Of a stretch of 6,174 bases of DNA, positions 1 through 6,022 are shown piece after piece. The stretch lies in the NCBI GenBank assembly GCA_028290345.1, contig JAQGKB010000033.1, positions 1 through 6,174 of the forward strand, given 5' to 3'. The notes below the pieces were generated by a model that worked only from the letters and a program-made list of their open reading frames with translations, had not been told where the DNA came from and ran no database searches. The position numbers and the translations under genes were made by a program. This stretch comes from Hyphomicrobiales bacterium. Lineage in GTDB: Bacteria > Pseudomonadota > Alphaproteobacteria > Rhizobiales > Devosiaceae. Every line of letters starts with the position of its first letter. Position 1 is the first letter of the stretch.

Positions 1-1135
1 CTCCGGTAGCGATCGGTCCGAGCAATCCCGCCAGCATGCCGGATTCGAACTCGCCCAACTGGTTCGAGGTGCCGATGAACAAGGAATTGACGGCGTTCAC
101 GCGCCCGCGCATTGCGTCCGGCGTCAGCAACTGCACCAGCGAACTGCGGATCACGACGCTGACCGTATCGGCGGCTCCAAGAACGAACAGCGCGCCGACC
201 GACAAAGCGATATTGGTCGAGAGCGCGAAGACGATTGTTGCCACGCCGAACACCGCCACCGCGCTGAACATCTTGAGGCCCACATTGTGCCTGAGCGGCA
301 GCCGGGCGAGGACGATCGACATCGACAGTGCCCCGATGGCCGGCGCGGCGCGCAGCAGGCCGAGGCCCCATGGGCCGGCATGCAGGATGTCGCGGGCAAA
401 CATCGGGAGCAGGGCGGTGGCACCGCCCAGCAGCACGGCAAAGAGGTCGAGCGAGATCGTCCCCAGCATCACCGGCCGGCTCCAGATGAACACCACGCCG
501 GCAAACACCGATTGCAGCGTCACCGGCTCACGCTTCTGCAGGCTCGCCACCATCTTGATGGCGATCACGCTGAAACTCGCGACCAAAAACAACACCGCAG
601 AGGCCAGGAACGGTACCACCGGGTTGATGCCGTAAAGCACGCCTCCCAGCGACGGGCCCACGATCAGCGCGCTTTGCATCATCGACGTCGATGTCGCGAT
701 GGCCTGCTGCAGCAGCGATGCCGGGACGATGCTCGGCAGCAGCGCCGCCATGGTCGGGCGCTCGAAGGCCTGCGCAGCGCCCAGTACGGCCACCGCGGCA
801 AAGATGGCCTGCGTGGTCAGCCAGCCCTGCCAGACGCCGACGGCCAGAAACAGCACGGTCACGGCTTCGATCAGCTGGCAGATGAGCCCGATGCGCCGCC
901 GGTCGAACCGGTCGGCCACTTGTCCCACAACGAAGGTCAGCACGACCATCGGCAGGAACTGGAACAGCCCGATCAGCCCGAGGTCAAACGCATTGTGGGT
1001 CTTGTCGTAGACCAGCCAACCTACGGCGATCGCCGATCCCTGGAACGCCATGGACGACAGTACGCGCGAGGCGCCGAACCGCACGAAGGAATGATGGCGC
1101 AGCAAACTCTGCGGCGCATCGATATTGAAATTCAT
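1..1135 (-). CDS. MFS exporter, EntS-like (MFS_3 type), C-terminus cut off by the window edge
   Basis: Reading from the ATG at 1135 gives 378 codons with no stop before base 1, so the gene continues outside the window; the family is usually somewhat over 400 residues. The product is strongly hydrophobic with repeated membrane helices. The MFS loop 2-3 signature (motif A) is visible at about residues 71-81 (GQVADRFDRRR). Near the visible end is MRGRVNAVNSLFIGTSNQLG, typical of the EntS / 'transmembrane secretion effector' branch of MFS proteins. Those act as proton-driven exporters in the inner membrane; EntS exports enterobactin, but the substrate here cannot be read from sequence and no siderophore genes are visible. 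A GAAGG-like ribosome site lies just before the ATG. The gene is divergent from the DUF1127 gene. Family assignment is firm; substrate is unknown. Confidence 0.9.
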   Translation of the reverse strand, partial: MNFNIDAPQSLLRHHSFVRFGASRVLSSMAFQGSAIAVGWLVYDKTHNAFDLGLIGLFQFLPMVVLTFVVGQVADRFDRRRIGLICQLIEAVTVLFLAVGVWQGWLTTQAIFAAVAVLGAAQAFERPTMAALLPSIVPASLLQQAIATSTSMMQSALIVGPSLGGVLYGINPVVPFLASAVLFLVASFSVIAIKMVASLQKREPVTLQSVFAGVVFIWSRPVMLGTISLDLFAVLLGGATALLPMFARDILHAGPWGLGLLRAAPAIGALSMSIVLARLPLRHNVGLKMFSAVAVFGVATIVFALSTNIALSVGALFVLGAADTVSVVIRSSLVQLLTPDAMRGRVNAVNSLFIGTSNQLGEFESGMLAGLLGPIATG

Positions 1136-1216
1136 GGTCGCCTTCGCCGAAACAGATCGCTGGCTCCGGCGAGTGTGCGGCGGAGTCGCTCCATACGTGA
1201 AATAGAAGTCGTCGTT

Positions 1217-1245
1217 CTGATCGTCTCGATCGACGCCCGTGTCAA
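1217..1245 (-). promoter_or_regulatory. Possible promoter of the MFS gene
   Basis: On the minus strand a perfect TTGACA (-35, plus-strand 1240-1245) is followed after 17 bp by GATCAG (1217-1222), which matches the -10 consensus at only three of six positions. The spacer contains the 8-bp palindrome TCGATCGA (1226-1233), which could be a regulator contact. The leader to the ATG would be about 75 nt. The -35 is good and the -10 is weak, so this is a candidate only. Confidence 0.3.
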
Positions 1246-1388
1246 TGTCGTGAGTTACCCATGCGGCATTTTCGCCCTGCCGTTAACCGGGTGTGCCGCT
1301 GTCGCATGGCTCTTCTGCAACATCGACCACTGCTCATTTGGTCTAATCCCGCTTACATCAAAGTCACCGAACAGAAGGGGAAATTGAA

Positions 1389-1532
1389 ATGAACATTCGT
1401 CAGAAGCTTGCACAGTTTGCCGCCTACCAGCGTACCGTCCGTGAACTTACTGCTCTCGACAATCGTCAGTTGAGCGATCTTGGTATTGCCCGCGGCGACA
1501 TCAAGACAGTCGCGCGCACCCACACGCTCTAA
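1389..1532 (+). CDS. Small DUF1127 (YjiS-like) protein, 47 aa
   Basis: A 47-residue basic protein starting MNIRQKLAQF and ending ARTHTL. It carries the DUF1127 core: an amphipathic N-terminal helix, then L-x-x-L-D-N-R-Q-L-S-D-L-G-I-A-R-G-D-I at residues 20-38. Six Arg and two Lys against four acidic residues give a net positive charge. The ribosome site AGAAGGGG (1373-1380) is eight bases before the ATG, which fixes the start. The full length matches the short DUF1127 proteins common in alphaproteobacteria. Studied relatives (the Agrobacterium short DUF1127 proteins and Rhodobacter CcaF1) are linked to RNA binding or turnover and to phosphate or carbon metabolism; a similar role here is inference. 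The gene appears to be its own transcription unit, with a strong terminator 26 bases after the stop. A possible -10 (TCTAAT, 1342-1347) lacks a clear -35. Confidence 0.9.
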   Translation: MNIRQKLAQFAAYQRTVRELTALDNRQLSDLGIARGDIKTVARTHTL

Positions 1533-1558
1533 TCGAGCCGCCTGCGCTGCAAGAGATG

Positions 1559-1589
1559 AAGGCACCCGACGAGGGTGCCTTTTGTTTTT
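1559..1589 (+). terminator. Strong intrinsic terminator after the DUF1127 gene
   Basis: A perfect 9-bp stem, AAGGCACCC (1559-1567) with GGGTGCCTT (1573-1581), closes a 5-base loop GACGA and runs into the T-rich tract TTTTGTTTTT (1580-1589). It lies 26 bases after the DUF1127 stop and four bases beyond the stop of the converging aldolase gene. On the minus strand the stem is followed only by TTCATCTCTT, so termination of the aldolase transcript here would be weaker, but a shared bidirectional role is possible. Confidence 0.9.
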
Positions 1590-1593
1590 CGGA

Positions 1594-2505
1594 CTACTGC
1601 TGCACCGCAAGTAAGCCACTGCCGGCGATGCGGGCCGTCATGACGTCATCCGCGGCCACAAGAGGCGGCCTCACGCGGCGCCAACCGGCATTGCCGGTGA
1701 CCAGCGCCAGCGCCGCTTTAATGTTGGCAATCTGCTGCGGACCGGTCGTCAGCGCGCGAACTGCGACAATGCGCGCCTGCGCGGCATCGACCTCCGCCTG
1801 CCGGTCGTCATCGGCGTAGCCGGTATAAACCTTGGCCAGTTCACCCGGAATAAGATTTGCCGCTGCTGTAATGCAGCCAGCGCCGCCCAGCTTCAGCAAG
1901 GGCAGCAGCAGCGGGTCGGCTCCGGCCAGCACCGCAAGGCCCGGGAAGCGCTTGACCATCGCCGCCATATTGTCGAAATCGCCCGACGAGTCCTTGATGC
2001 CAATGAAAGTGCCGGGAAATTTCTGGCGCAGCGCCTCGATGACATCGTGCGGGATCGGCACCGCCGAGGTCTGCGGAATATGGTACAAAATCACCTTCAG
2101 CCTCGCGTCGCCAACGCCCTCCACTATGCGCGAATAGCTGTCGATCAGGCCCTGGTCGCTCGGCGCCTTGTAGTAGAACGGCGGCAGCATCACCACCCGC
2201 TCGACCCCCAGCGAAAGCGCGTGCCGCGTGAGTTCGATGGTATCGGGATAGGCCGCGACGCCCGTCCCCGGCAGCAGCCTTTCCGCCGGCACGCCCGCGG
2301 CGAGAGCGCCCTCGAGGATCGATTTGCGCTCGGCAACGGTGAACGAGTTGGCTTCGCCTGTAGTGCCCAGGATCGCCAGCCCGTCACAGCCATTGGCGAG
2401 CAGGTCCCGGCAATGGGCGCCAAAGCTCGCGAGGTCCGGCGCAAGGTCGGCGTCGAGCGCGGTAGCGACGGCGCAGTTGACGCCCGAGACGGCAAATTCA
2501 TTCAT
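1594..2505 (-). CDS. DapA/NAL-family class I aldolase or lyase, probably not true DapA
   Basis: A 303-residue TIM-barrel protein of the dihydrodipicolinate synthase / N-acetylneuraminate lyase family, full length. Visible active-site elements are GTTGE (47-51), the YY of PPFYYKAP (108-115), Tyr141 in LYHIPQ and the Schiff-base Lys171 in IGIKDSSGD. The family forms a Schiff base between this Lys and pyruvate or another 2-oxo acid. In E. coli DapA the segment after the Tyr is NVPSRT, with Arg138 binding the carboxylate; here it is HIPQTS, with Thr146 in that place. This argues for a paralogue acting on another 2-oxo acid rather than lysine synthesis. The start is ATG 2505, preceded by GAGGA; an upstream in-frame ATG at 2568 would add 21 residues of poor character. 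It lies 83 bp after the dsrE-like gene on the same strand. Substrate unknown. Confidence 0.88.
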   Translation of the reverse strand: MNEFAVSGVNCAVATALDADLAPDLASFGAHCRDLLANGCDGLAILGTTGEANSFTVAERKSILEGALAAGVPAERLLPGTGVAAYPDTIELTRHALSLGVERVVMLPPFYYKAPSDQGLIDSYSRIVEGVGDARLKVILYHIPQTSAVPIPHDVIEALRQKFPGTFIGIKDSSGDFDNMAAMVKRFPGLAVLAGADPLLLPLLKLGGAGCITAAANLIPGELAKVYTGYADDDRQAEVDAAQARIVAVRALTTGPQQIANIKAALALVTGNAGWRRVRPPLVAADDVMTARIAGSGLLAVQQ

Positions 2506-2579
2506 GGCATTGTCCTCGCGACTTCGGTCATGCGTTCTGGCGCAAACAATAACCGACAGCATTCTCAATCGGCAATGCC
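2506..2579 (-). repeat. Inverted repeat across the dsrE-like / aldolase gap, adjoining the aldolase start
   Basis: On the minus strand GGCATTG (plus-strand 2573-2579), about ten bases after the dsrE-like stop, is complementary to CAATGCC (2506-2512), which directly precedes the aldolase ATG and touches its GAGGA ribosome site. A competing short pairing, GCATT with a nearby AATGC, is also possible. No T-tract follows, so this is not a standard terminator. It could mask translation initiation, but a 7-bp match over 60 bases can arise by chance. Confidence 0.2.
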
Positions 2580-2588
2580 CCGCGCCTC

Positions 2589-3041
2589 TTATGGCCGCAG
2601 GTAGGCGTAGCCCTCGGCCTGCAGCTTGGCGAGGCGCACCACGCCGCCCTCATTTGCCCGCTCGAACCCGGGCAGCAGATCGGCGACACTGATCTTCTGC
2701 GCATCCATTGTATTGCCGCAGGCGGTGAATCCAACCTTGTCGACGGCAAAGCCCGCCACCTGCCGCTCGATGGCAACATTGGTCTTGCGCGTCTGGAACA
2801 TCGCCAGCGCCGGACCGTGCACGACCAGCACGATCCTCACCTTGTCCGGGCCGCCCATGCCCTTGATGTGGTTCTCGATATTGCCCAGCACGAAGCCGAC
2901 TTTGTCGGTGTCGGCCAGATGGTAGACCACCTTCGGCACGGCGGCGGTCTCGGCGGCCGTCGCTGCCCCGCGCCAAGCCACGCCGCCGCCCAGAGCGGCT
3001 ACGAAGAATCGGGCGACGGCGTTGCGACGGCTGACGCCCAT
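2589..3041 (-). CDS. Exported DsrE/DsrF-like protein with a twin-arginine type signal
   Basis: From ATG 3041 the product is 150 aa. Residues 1-30 look like a signal peptide: MGVSRRNAVARF (twin Arg at 5-6), a hydrophobic stretch, then AATAAE near a likely cleavage site. The remainder resembles the DsrE-like COG1416 group: VVYHLADTDKV near 38-48, a Rossmann-like alternation, Cys108 in TACGNTMDA, and a C-terminus of LQAEGYAYLRP. DsrE/TusD proteins handle sulfur through a conserved Cys in the cytoplasm; here the domain appears to be sent to the periplasm or membrane. GAGGG lies about five bases before ATG 3041. An alternative ATG at 3053 would overlap the previous stop as ATGA and add four residues, with a weaker ribosome site. 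Translational coupling to the upstream secreted protein is likely either way. Function unknown. Confidence 0.85.
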   Translation of the reverse strand: MGVSRRNAVARFFVAALGGGVAWRGAATAAETAAVPKVVYHLADTDKVGFVLGNIENHIKGMGGPDKVRIVLVVHGPALAMFQTRKTNVAIERQVAGFAVDKVGFTACGNTMDAQKISVADLLPGFERANEGGVVRLAKLQAEGYAYLRP

Positions 3042-3049
3042 CGCGGCCC

Positions 3050-3634
3050 TCATTTCTTGCTTGCGAGTTCGGCCTTCACGTCGTCGGACATCAGCGACTG
3101 GCACTGCTGCAGATCGGCGCGGTCGAGGCGGAAAACGGTATCATCGGCGCCGAAATGCGCCTGCGCCGGCGGCTCGTCCTCAGAATCGGGGTCCCAGGTG
3201 CGGGCGCCGTCAGGGATTGAAACAATGACGGTATTGGCCTTGCCTGTATCGACATCGATGCGACCGCCGTCGCAGGTTACCCCACAGGTCAGTGCCTTCT
3301 TGCCATCCACCGACGAACTGCAGTCGCCATAGACGTCGAATTCCTTGCTCACTGAGCGGAATTTGACGCCAATTGCGAGGCTGTACTGTCGCCCCTGGTC
3401 TGGATCGAGAGAACTGTCGATGAAGAGCGTCATATCGCGGACGTTCTGCTTCGGATGCCCGGCCAGATGCGGTGCGTCGTAATGGCGGGCATAGCAGGCA
3501 TAGGCCTTGGCCTGTCCCGGATTCTTGCCAAAGAGCGCCGTATCTGCGGCGGTACCGGCGGCCGACGCGGCCGCAGTCGCGAACGGAAAAACAGCCAACG
3601 CCAAAACGGCGCCGGCCAACATCCTGGTCTTCAT
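3050..3634 (-). CDS. Secreted protein of unknown function with five cysteines
   Basis: A 194-residue product that I cannot place in a family. Residues 1-25 form a clear Sec signal peptide (MKTRMLAGAVLALAVF, then ATAAASA with cleavage near 25), so the mature protein should be periplasmic or extracellular. The mature part has five Cys, at 47, 105, 117, 121 and 178. Two form a CGVTC motif (117-121), which could be a disulfide pair or a metal site. An acidic, proline-containing segment lies at about 148-156 (DPDSEDEPP). The start at 3634 is fixed by GGAGGG six bases upstream and by the signal peptide; an in-frame ATG at 3703 would put 23 non-signal residues in front. Its stop lies at the start of the exported dsrE-like gene, so the two are probably co-translated and may act together outside the cytoplasm. 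That link is inference. Confidence 0.8.
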   Translation of the reverse strand: MKTRMLAGAVLALAVFPFATAAASAAGTAADTALFGKNPGQAKAYACYARHYDAPHLAGHPKQNVRDMTLFIDSSLDPDQGRQYSLAIGVKFRSVSKEFDVYGDCSSSVDGKKALTCGVTCDGGRIDVDTGKANTVIVSIPDGARTWDPDSEDEPPAQAHFGADDTVFRLDRADLQQCQSLMSDDVKAELASKK

Positions 3635-3788
3635 TGATTGCCCTCCAGCAATTCCCGGCGCCCGCCGCGGGGGCACGATGTCAATTCGCCGGAAAGGTTT
3701 CAAGCGCTAGTTTCATAACGACGGCCAACGACATGCTGTCGTTTGAGTCGCGTCGACTGTTGAGGGCGACTCGAGTATTGATCGTTCC
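3635..3788. promoter_or_regulatory. Divergent control region with stacked dyads
   Basis: This 154-bp gap lies between the minus-strand secreted protein and the plus-strand DUF1275 gene. AACGAC occurs at 3717-3722 and again at 3727-3732, ten bases apart. The second copy is half of a perfect inverted repeat, AACGACA (3727-3733) - TGC - TGTCGTT (3737-3743). Next to it are GAGTCGC (3745-3751) paired with GCGACTC (3766-3772), and the nested AGTCG-CGT-CGACT (3746-3758). One turn of spacing between half-sites suggests a dimeric or tandem-bound regulator, but I cannot name it. Minus-strand -35-like TTGAAA and TTGACA are present without good -10 partners. Confidence 0.4.
3753..3781 (+). promoter_or_regulatory. 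Possible promoter giving a leaderless DUF1275 transcript
   Basis: TCGACT (3753-3758, four of six to TTGACA), a 17-bp spacer and TATTGA (3776-3781, four of six to TATAAT) would start transcription at about 3788-3789, exactly at the ATG of the DUF1275 gene. That gene has no Shine-Dalgarno sequence, which fits a leaderless message. Both boxes are only moderate matches. Confidence 0.25.
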
Positions 3789-4553
3789 ATGTTTGTCGAA
3801 GGCAAGATCCCCAAGCCGCCCAACCTCGGATTTGTGCGACAGGTAGCAGCGCATGAGCGGACGCAGGCCGCCGACGTGCTGCTCGGAGGCGTGCTGGCCT
3901 TTGTCGCCGGCGCCATAAACGCCGGAGGGTACCTCGCCGTCGGTCAGTATACGTCGCACATGAGCGGCATCGTCTCGGCTATCGCCGATAATGTCGTATT
4001 GGGTGCTTTCGGGCTGTTCGCCGCCGGCGTTGGCGCACTGCTCGCCTTCATCGCAGGGGCAGCATGCTCGGCCATCCTGATCAATTGGGGCCGGCGCCAC
4101 CACGAGAAGAGCCAATATGCCCTGCCGCTGTCGCTCGAAGCGTTGCTGCTGCTGGCGTTCGGCATTCTCGGCGTCGCCTCCAGAAATGCCGCGTTCTTCG
4201 TCTTCCTCGCCGTGCCGCTGCTGTGCTTCATCATGGGCCTGCAGAATGCGACGATCACCAAGCTTTCAGGCGCGCGCATCCGCACCACCCACGTCACCGG
4301 CATGGTGACCGATATCGGTATCGAACTGGGGAAACTGGCCTACGGGAACCGCAATGCGAGCGTGCCCAAGGAACTGGTGGTGGTCGCCGACCTCGCCAAG
4401 TTGCGCCTACTAGGCTTGCTGCTCGGCATGTTCCTGATCGGCGGCGTCATCGGGGCGCTTGGTTTTGGCCATCTGGGCTATGTATTTTCGGCCCCGCTCG
4501 CCGGCCTGTTGCTGCTGATCTGCGTCCCGCAGATCGCCAGGAGCTTCAGCTAG
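3789..4553 (+). CDS. DUF1275 / YoaK-family membrane protein
   Basis: A 254-residue inner-membrane protein of the DUF1275 (YoaK) family, of usual length. Predicted helices are at about 30-51, 69-98, 112-130, 134-150, 204-222 and 226-246. Family marks are the AGAINAGGYLAVG segment in the first helix, TSHMSG at 55-60, and MGLQNATITKLSG (149-161) followed by THVTGMVTDIG (167-177). The family is widespread and lacks an agreed function; transporter-like roles have been suggested. The ATG at 3789 has no visible ribosome site. A GTG at 3834 (residue 16) is the alternative and would still keep all helices, so the first 15 residues are uncertain. Its TAG stop interlocks with the stop of the converging VanZ-like gene. 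Membership is firm; the start is not. Confidence 0.9.
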   Translation: MFVEGKIPKPPNLGFVRQVAAHERTQAADVLLGGVLAFVAGAINAGGYLAVGQYTSHMSGIVSAIADNVVLGAFGLFAAGVGALLAFIAGAACSAILINWGRRHHEKSQYALPLSLEALLLLAFGILGVASRNAAFFVFLAVPLLCFIMGLQNATITKLSGARIRTTHVTGMVTDIGIELGKLAYGNRNASVPKELVVVADLAKLRLLGLLLGMFLIGGVIGALGFGHLGYVFSAPLAGLLLLICVPQIARSFS

Positions 4554-4891
4554 CTCTGGCGGACGAAGCGGCCGAGCACCGTGCCGCAGAACACGCCGAT
4601 GAGCCCGCCCACCGCCTTGGCGATAAAATCCGGCAGCTGCCCGTGTCGCCCGGGATCGACCAGTTGCAGGGCTTCCAGGGCGCCCGCGACGGCGACAATA
4701 CCGATGCTGATCACCAGGAACTGGCGCGGATAGGCCAGAGCGAAAGCGCCGCCCAGCAGCACATAGGCGAAGAGACGTTCGAGCTGTGGCGGCTCGCCGG
4801 TAGCCGGGCGGAACCCGATCGGGCCCAGTGTGGCAATTGCGATGGCAATCAGGAGAACCCAGGCGACGACGCGCCAGAAATTGGTGAGCAT
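4550..4891 (-). CDS. VanZ-like small membrane protein
   Basis: A 113-residue protein with four predicted helices at about 7-25, 40-55, 58-76 and 92-107. VanZ-like features are GFRPATG (26-32), the ER-x-x-AY motif (38-43), E73-x-x-Q76 and PGRHG..PD (80-88), followed by a glycine-rich helix. Named after the teicoplanin-resistance protein VanZ, most short family members have no shown link to antibiotics, and nothing here suggests resistance. The start ATG 4891 was chosen because the N-terminus then matches the family and clears the upstream gene; an ATG at 4969 would run into the end of ltnD. The ribosome site is weak (GTCGAAG). It lies 49 bp after ltnD on the same strand and may be read through from it. 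Confidence 0.85.
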   Translation of the reverse strand: MLTNFWRVVAWVLLIAIAIATLGPIGFRPATGEPPQLERLFAYVLLGGAFALAYPRQFLVISIGIVAVAGALEALQLVDPGRHGQLPDFIAKAVGGLIGVFCGTVLGRFVRQS

Positions 4892-4912
4892 CTTCGACTT
4901 ATAGCGGCTTTC

Positions 4913-4931
4913 GCCCGCCCTGACAGCGGGC
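4913..4931. repeat. Hairpin between ltnD and the VanZ-like gene
   Basis: GCCCGC (4913-4918) and GCGGGC (4926-4931) form a perfect 6-bp stem with a 7-base loop. TTTT follows on the plus strand, but no plus-strand gene ends here. On the minus strand, the direction of ltnD, the hairpin begins about ten bases after the stop and is followed by GAAAGCC, not a T-tract. It may protect the 3' end or attenuate read-through rather than act as a standard terminator. Confidence 0.35.
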
Positions 4932-4940
4932 TTTTCGCTG

Positions 4941-5846
4941 CTAGCTGCCTTGTCCGGTGGGCAGGGCAATGCCTGAATCCTCGGCGTAAACCTTGATCAC
5001 CGCGCTGTCGTCCTCGCGGCCCAGCCCGCGCCCGCTGGCAGTGTCGAACAATTTCAGCGCCGTGCTGGCGATCGGCAATTCAATGCCGAGGGCGTCGCCG
5101 GTCGAGGTCACGATGCCCAGGTCCTTGACGAAAATGTCGACCGCCGAAAGCGGCGTGTAATCGCCCTTGAGAATGTGCGGCACCCGGTTCTGGAACATCC
5201 ACGACGAGCCGGCCGAATTGGAAATCACCTCGTAGAGCACGTTGGGATCTATGCCAGCGCGCATGCCCAACGCCATGGCCTCGGCCGAAACCGCGATATG
5301 CACGCCGGCGAGCAACTGATTGATCATCTTGACGCGCGAGCCCTGCCCGGGCGCATCGCCCAGATTGTAGACCTTGGTCGCAATGGCCTTGAGGAACGGC
5401 TCGGCCTTGCTGAACGCGGCCGGGCTGCCGGCACCCATCACGGTCATTTCGCCGCTGGCCGCCTTGGCGCCGCCACCGGAAACCGGCGCATCGAGCAGCA
5501 AGACGCCGCTGGGCTTCAGCCGTTCCGCCAGCCCCTCGACAAACGCCGGCGGTACCGTCGCGCAGGTCGCGAGTACCGCGCCCTTTGGCATGACGCTCAC
5601 CGCTCCATCGTTCCCGAACAGCACCGCCTCGGTTTGTTCGCTGTTGACGACGAAAACGAACACCGCTTCGGCATCTTTTGCGCCTTCGGCAGGCGTGAGC
5701 GCGGCAACGCCGCCCTCGCTGGCGAACCGCTGCCGAACCTCCGGCCGCACATCGACGCCGCGCACTGTAAATCCGGCGCGCAGCAAGGACTGCGCCGCGC
5801 CGTACCCCATCGTTCCCAAACCGATTACGCATACAGTTTTGGTCAT
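4941..5846 (-). CDS. ltnD: L-threonate 2-dehydrogenase (3-hydroxyisobutyrate dehydrogenase family)
   Basis: A 301-residue cytoplasmic beta-hydroxyacid dehydrogenase, full length. The N-terminal Rossmann fold carries GLGTMG (9-14), with Asp32 after the second strand, which favours NAD. The substrate motif DAPVSGG is at 119-125, the catalytic Lys173 sits in SRVKMINQ, and a second conserved Lys (241) in FVKDLG. The stretches around NSAGSSWMF (210-218) and REDDSAVIKVY near the C-terminus match what I know of LtnD rather than general 3-hydroxyisobutyrate dehydrogenases. LtnD oxidises L-threonate to 2-oxo-tetronate. Divergent otnK, the kinase of the same pathway, strongly supports this. Start ATG 5846 has AAGGTGA upstream and begins directly at the Rossmann strand; the longer in-frame reading from 6074 is non-homologous and overlaps otnK. 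Confidence 0.9.
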   Translation of the reverse strand: MTKTVCVIGLGTMGYGAAQSLLRAGFTVRGVDVRPEVRQRFASEGGVAALTPAEGAKDAEAVFVFVVNSEQTEAVLFGNDGAVSVMPKGAVLATCATVPPAFVEGLAERLKPSGVLLLDAPVSGGGAKAASGEMTVMGAGSPAAFSKAEPFLKAIATKVYNLGDAPGQGSRVKMINQLLAGVHIAVSAEAMALGMRAGIDPNVLYEVISNSAGSSWMFQNRVPHILKGDYTPLSAVDIFVKDLGIVTSTGDALGIELPIASTALKLFDTASGRGLGREDDSAVIKVYAEDSGIALPTGQGS

Positions 5847-6022
5847 GGTGCTCACCTTGTCCTGTGGCCGAAAGCTTGTTATGACAGCGCTAACATTCCG
5901 GGGTTTTGTAACCGGGTTCGATTGAGGAAGCAAGGCGGTGGCACGCGGAGTGCAGCGGGGAGGGGTCACCCTTCGGACGCGGCCCGTCTCATTGCCGGTC
6001 ACGCCGCCCAGCGAGGAACACC
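5847..6022. promoter_or_regulatory. ltnD-otnK divergent control region
   Basis: This 176-bp gap must hold both promoters. The best site is ATGACAGCGCTAACAT (5881-5896), an imperfect palindrome with six of eight paired positions and a central AGCGCT, resembling operators of LacI-family regulators. Smaller dyads are GGTT-TTGT-AACC (5902-5913) and GGGTCACCC (5963-5971). I could not find a convincing -35/-10 pair on either strand. The operator call is inference from symmetry and position. Confidence 0.4.

Noticed and set aside
287..1387. 366-aa plus-strand reading frame
   Set aside because: It lies antisense to the MFS gene, has a His/Arg/Gln/Gly-rich low-complexity composition with no domain, and runs into the DUF1127 leader. 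It is a shadow of GC-rich codon use.
3635..3788. EcfG-type stress promoter (GGAAC-N18-CGTT) in the divergent gap
   Set aside because: A minus-strand GGAAC is present at the gap edge, but no CGTT occurs at the required spacing.
3681..4115. 144-aa minus-strand reading frame with several cysteines
   Set aside because: It is antisense to the N-terminal half of the DUF1275 gene and covers the dyad region; no ribosome site or family resemblance is seen.
4550..4891. Antibiotic (teicoplanin) resistance role for the VanZ-like protein
   Set aside because: Only the fold family is shared. No van genes or other resistance context is present, and short VanZ-like proteins are common housekeeping membrane proteins of unknown function.
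4064..4996. 310-aa plus-strand reading frame
   Set aside because: It overlaps DUF1275 in another frame and the VanZ-like gene in antisense. Its composition is Arg/Ala/His-rich with no recognisable fold; the overlapped genes have clear family motifs.
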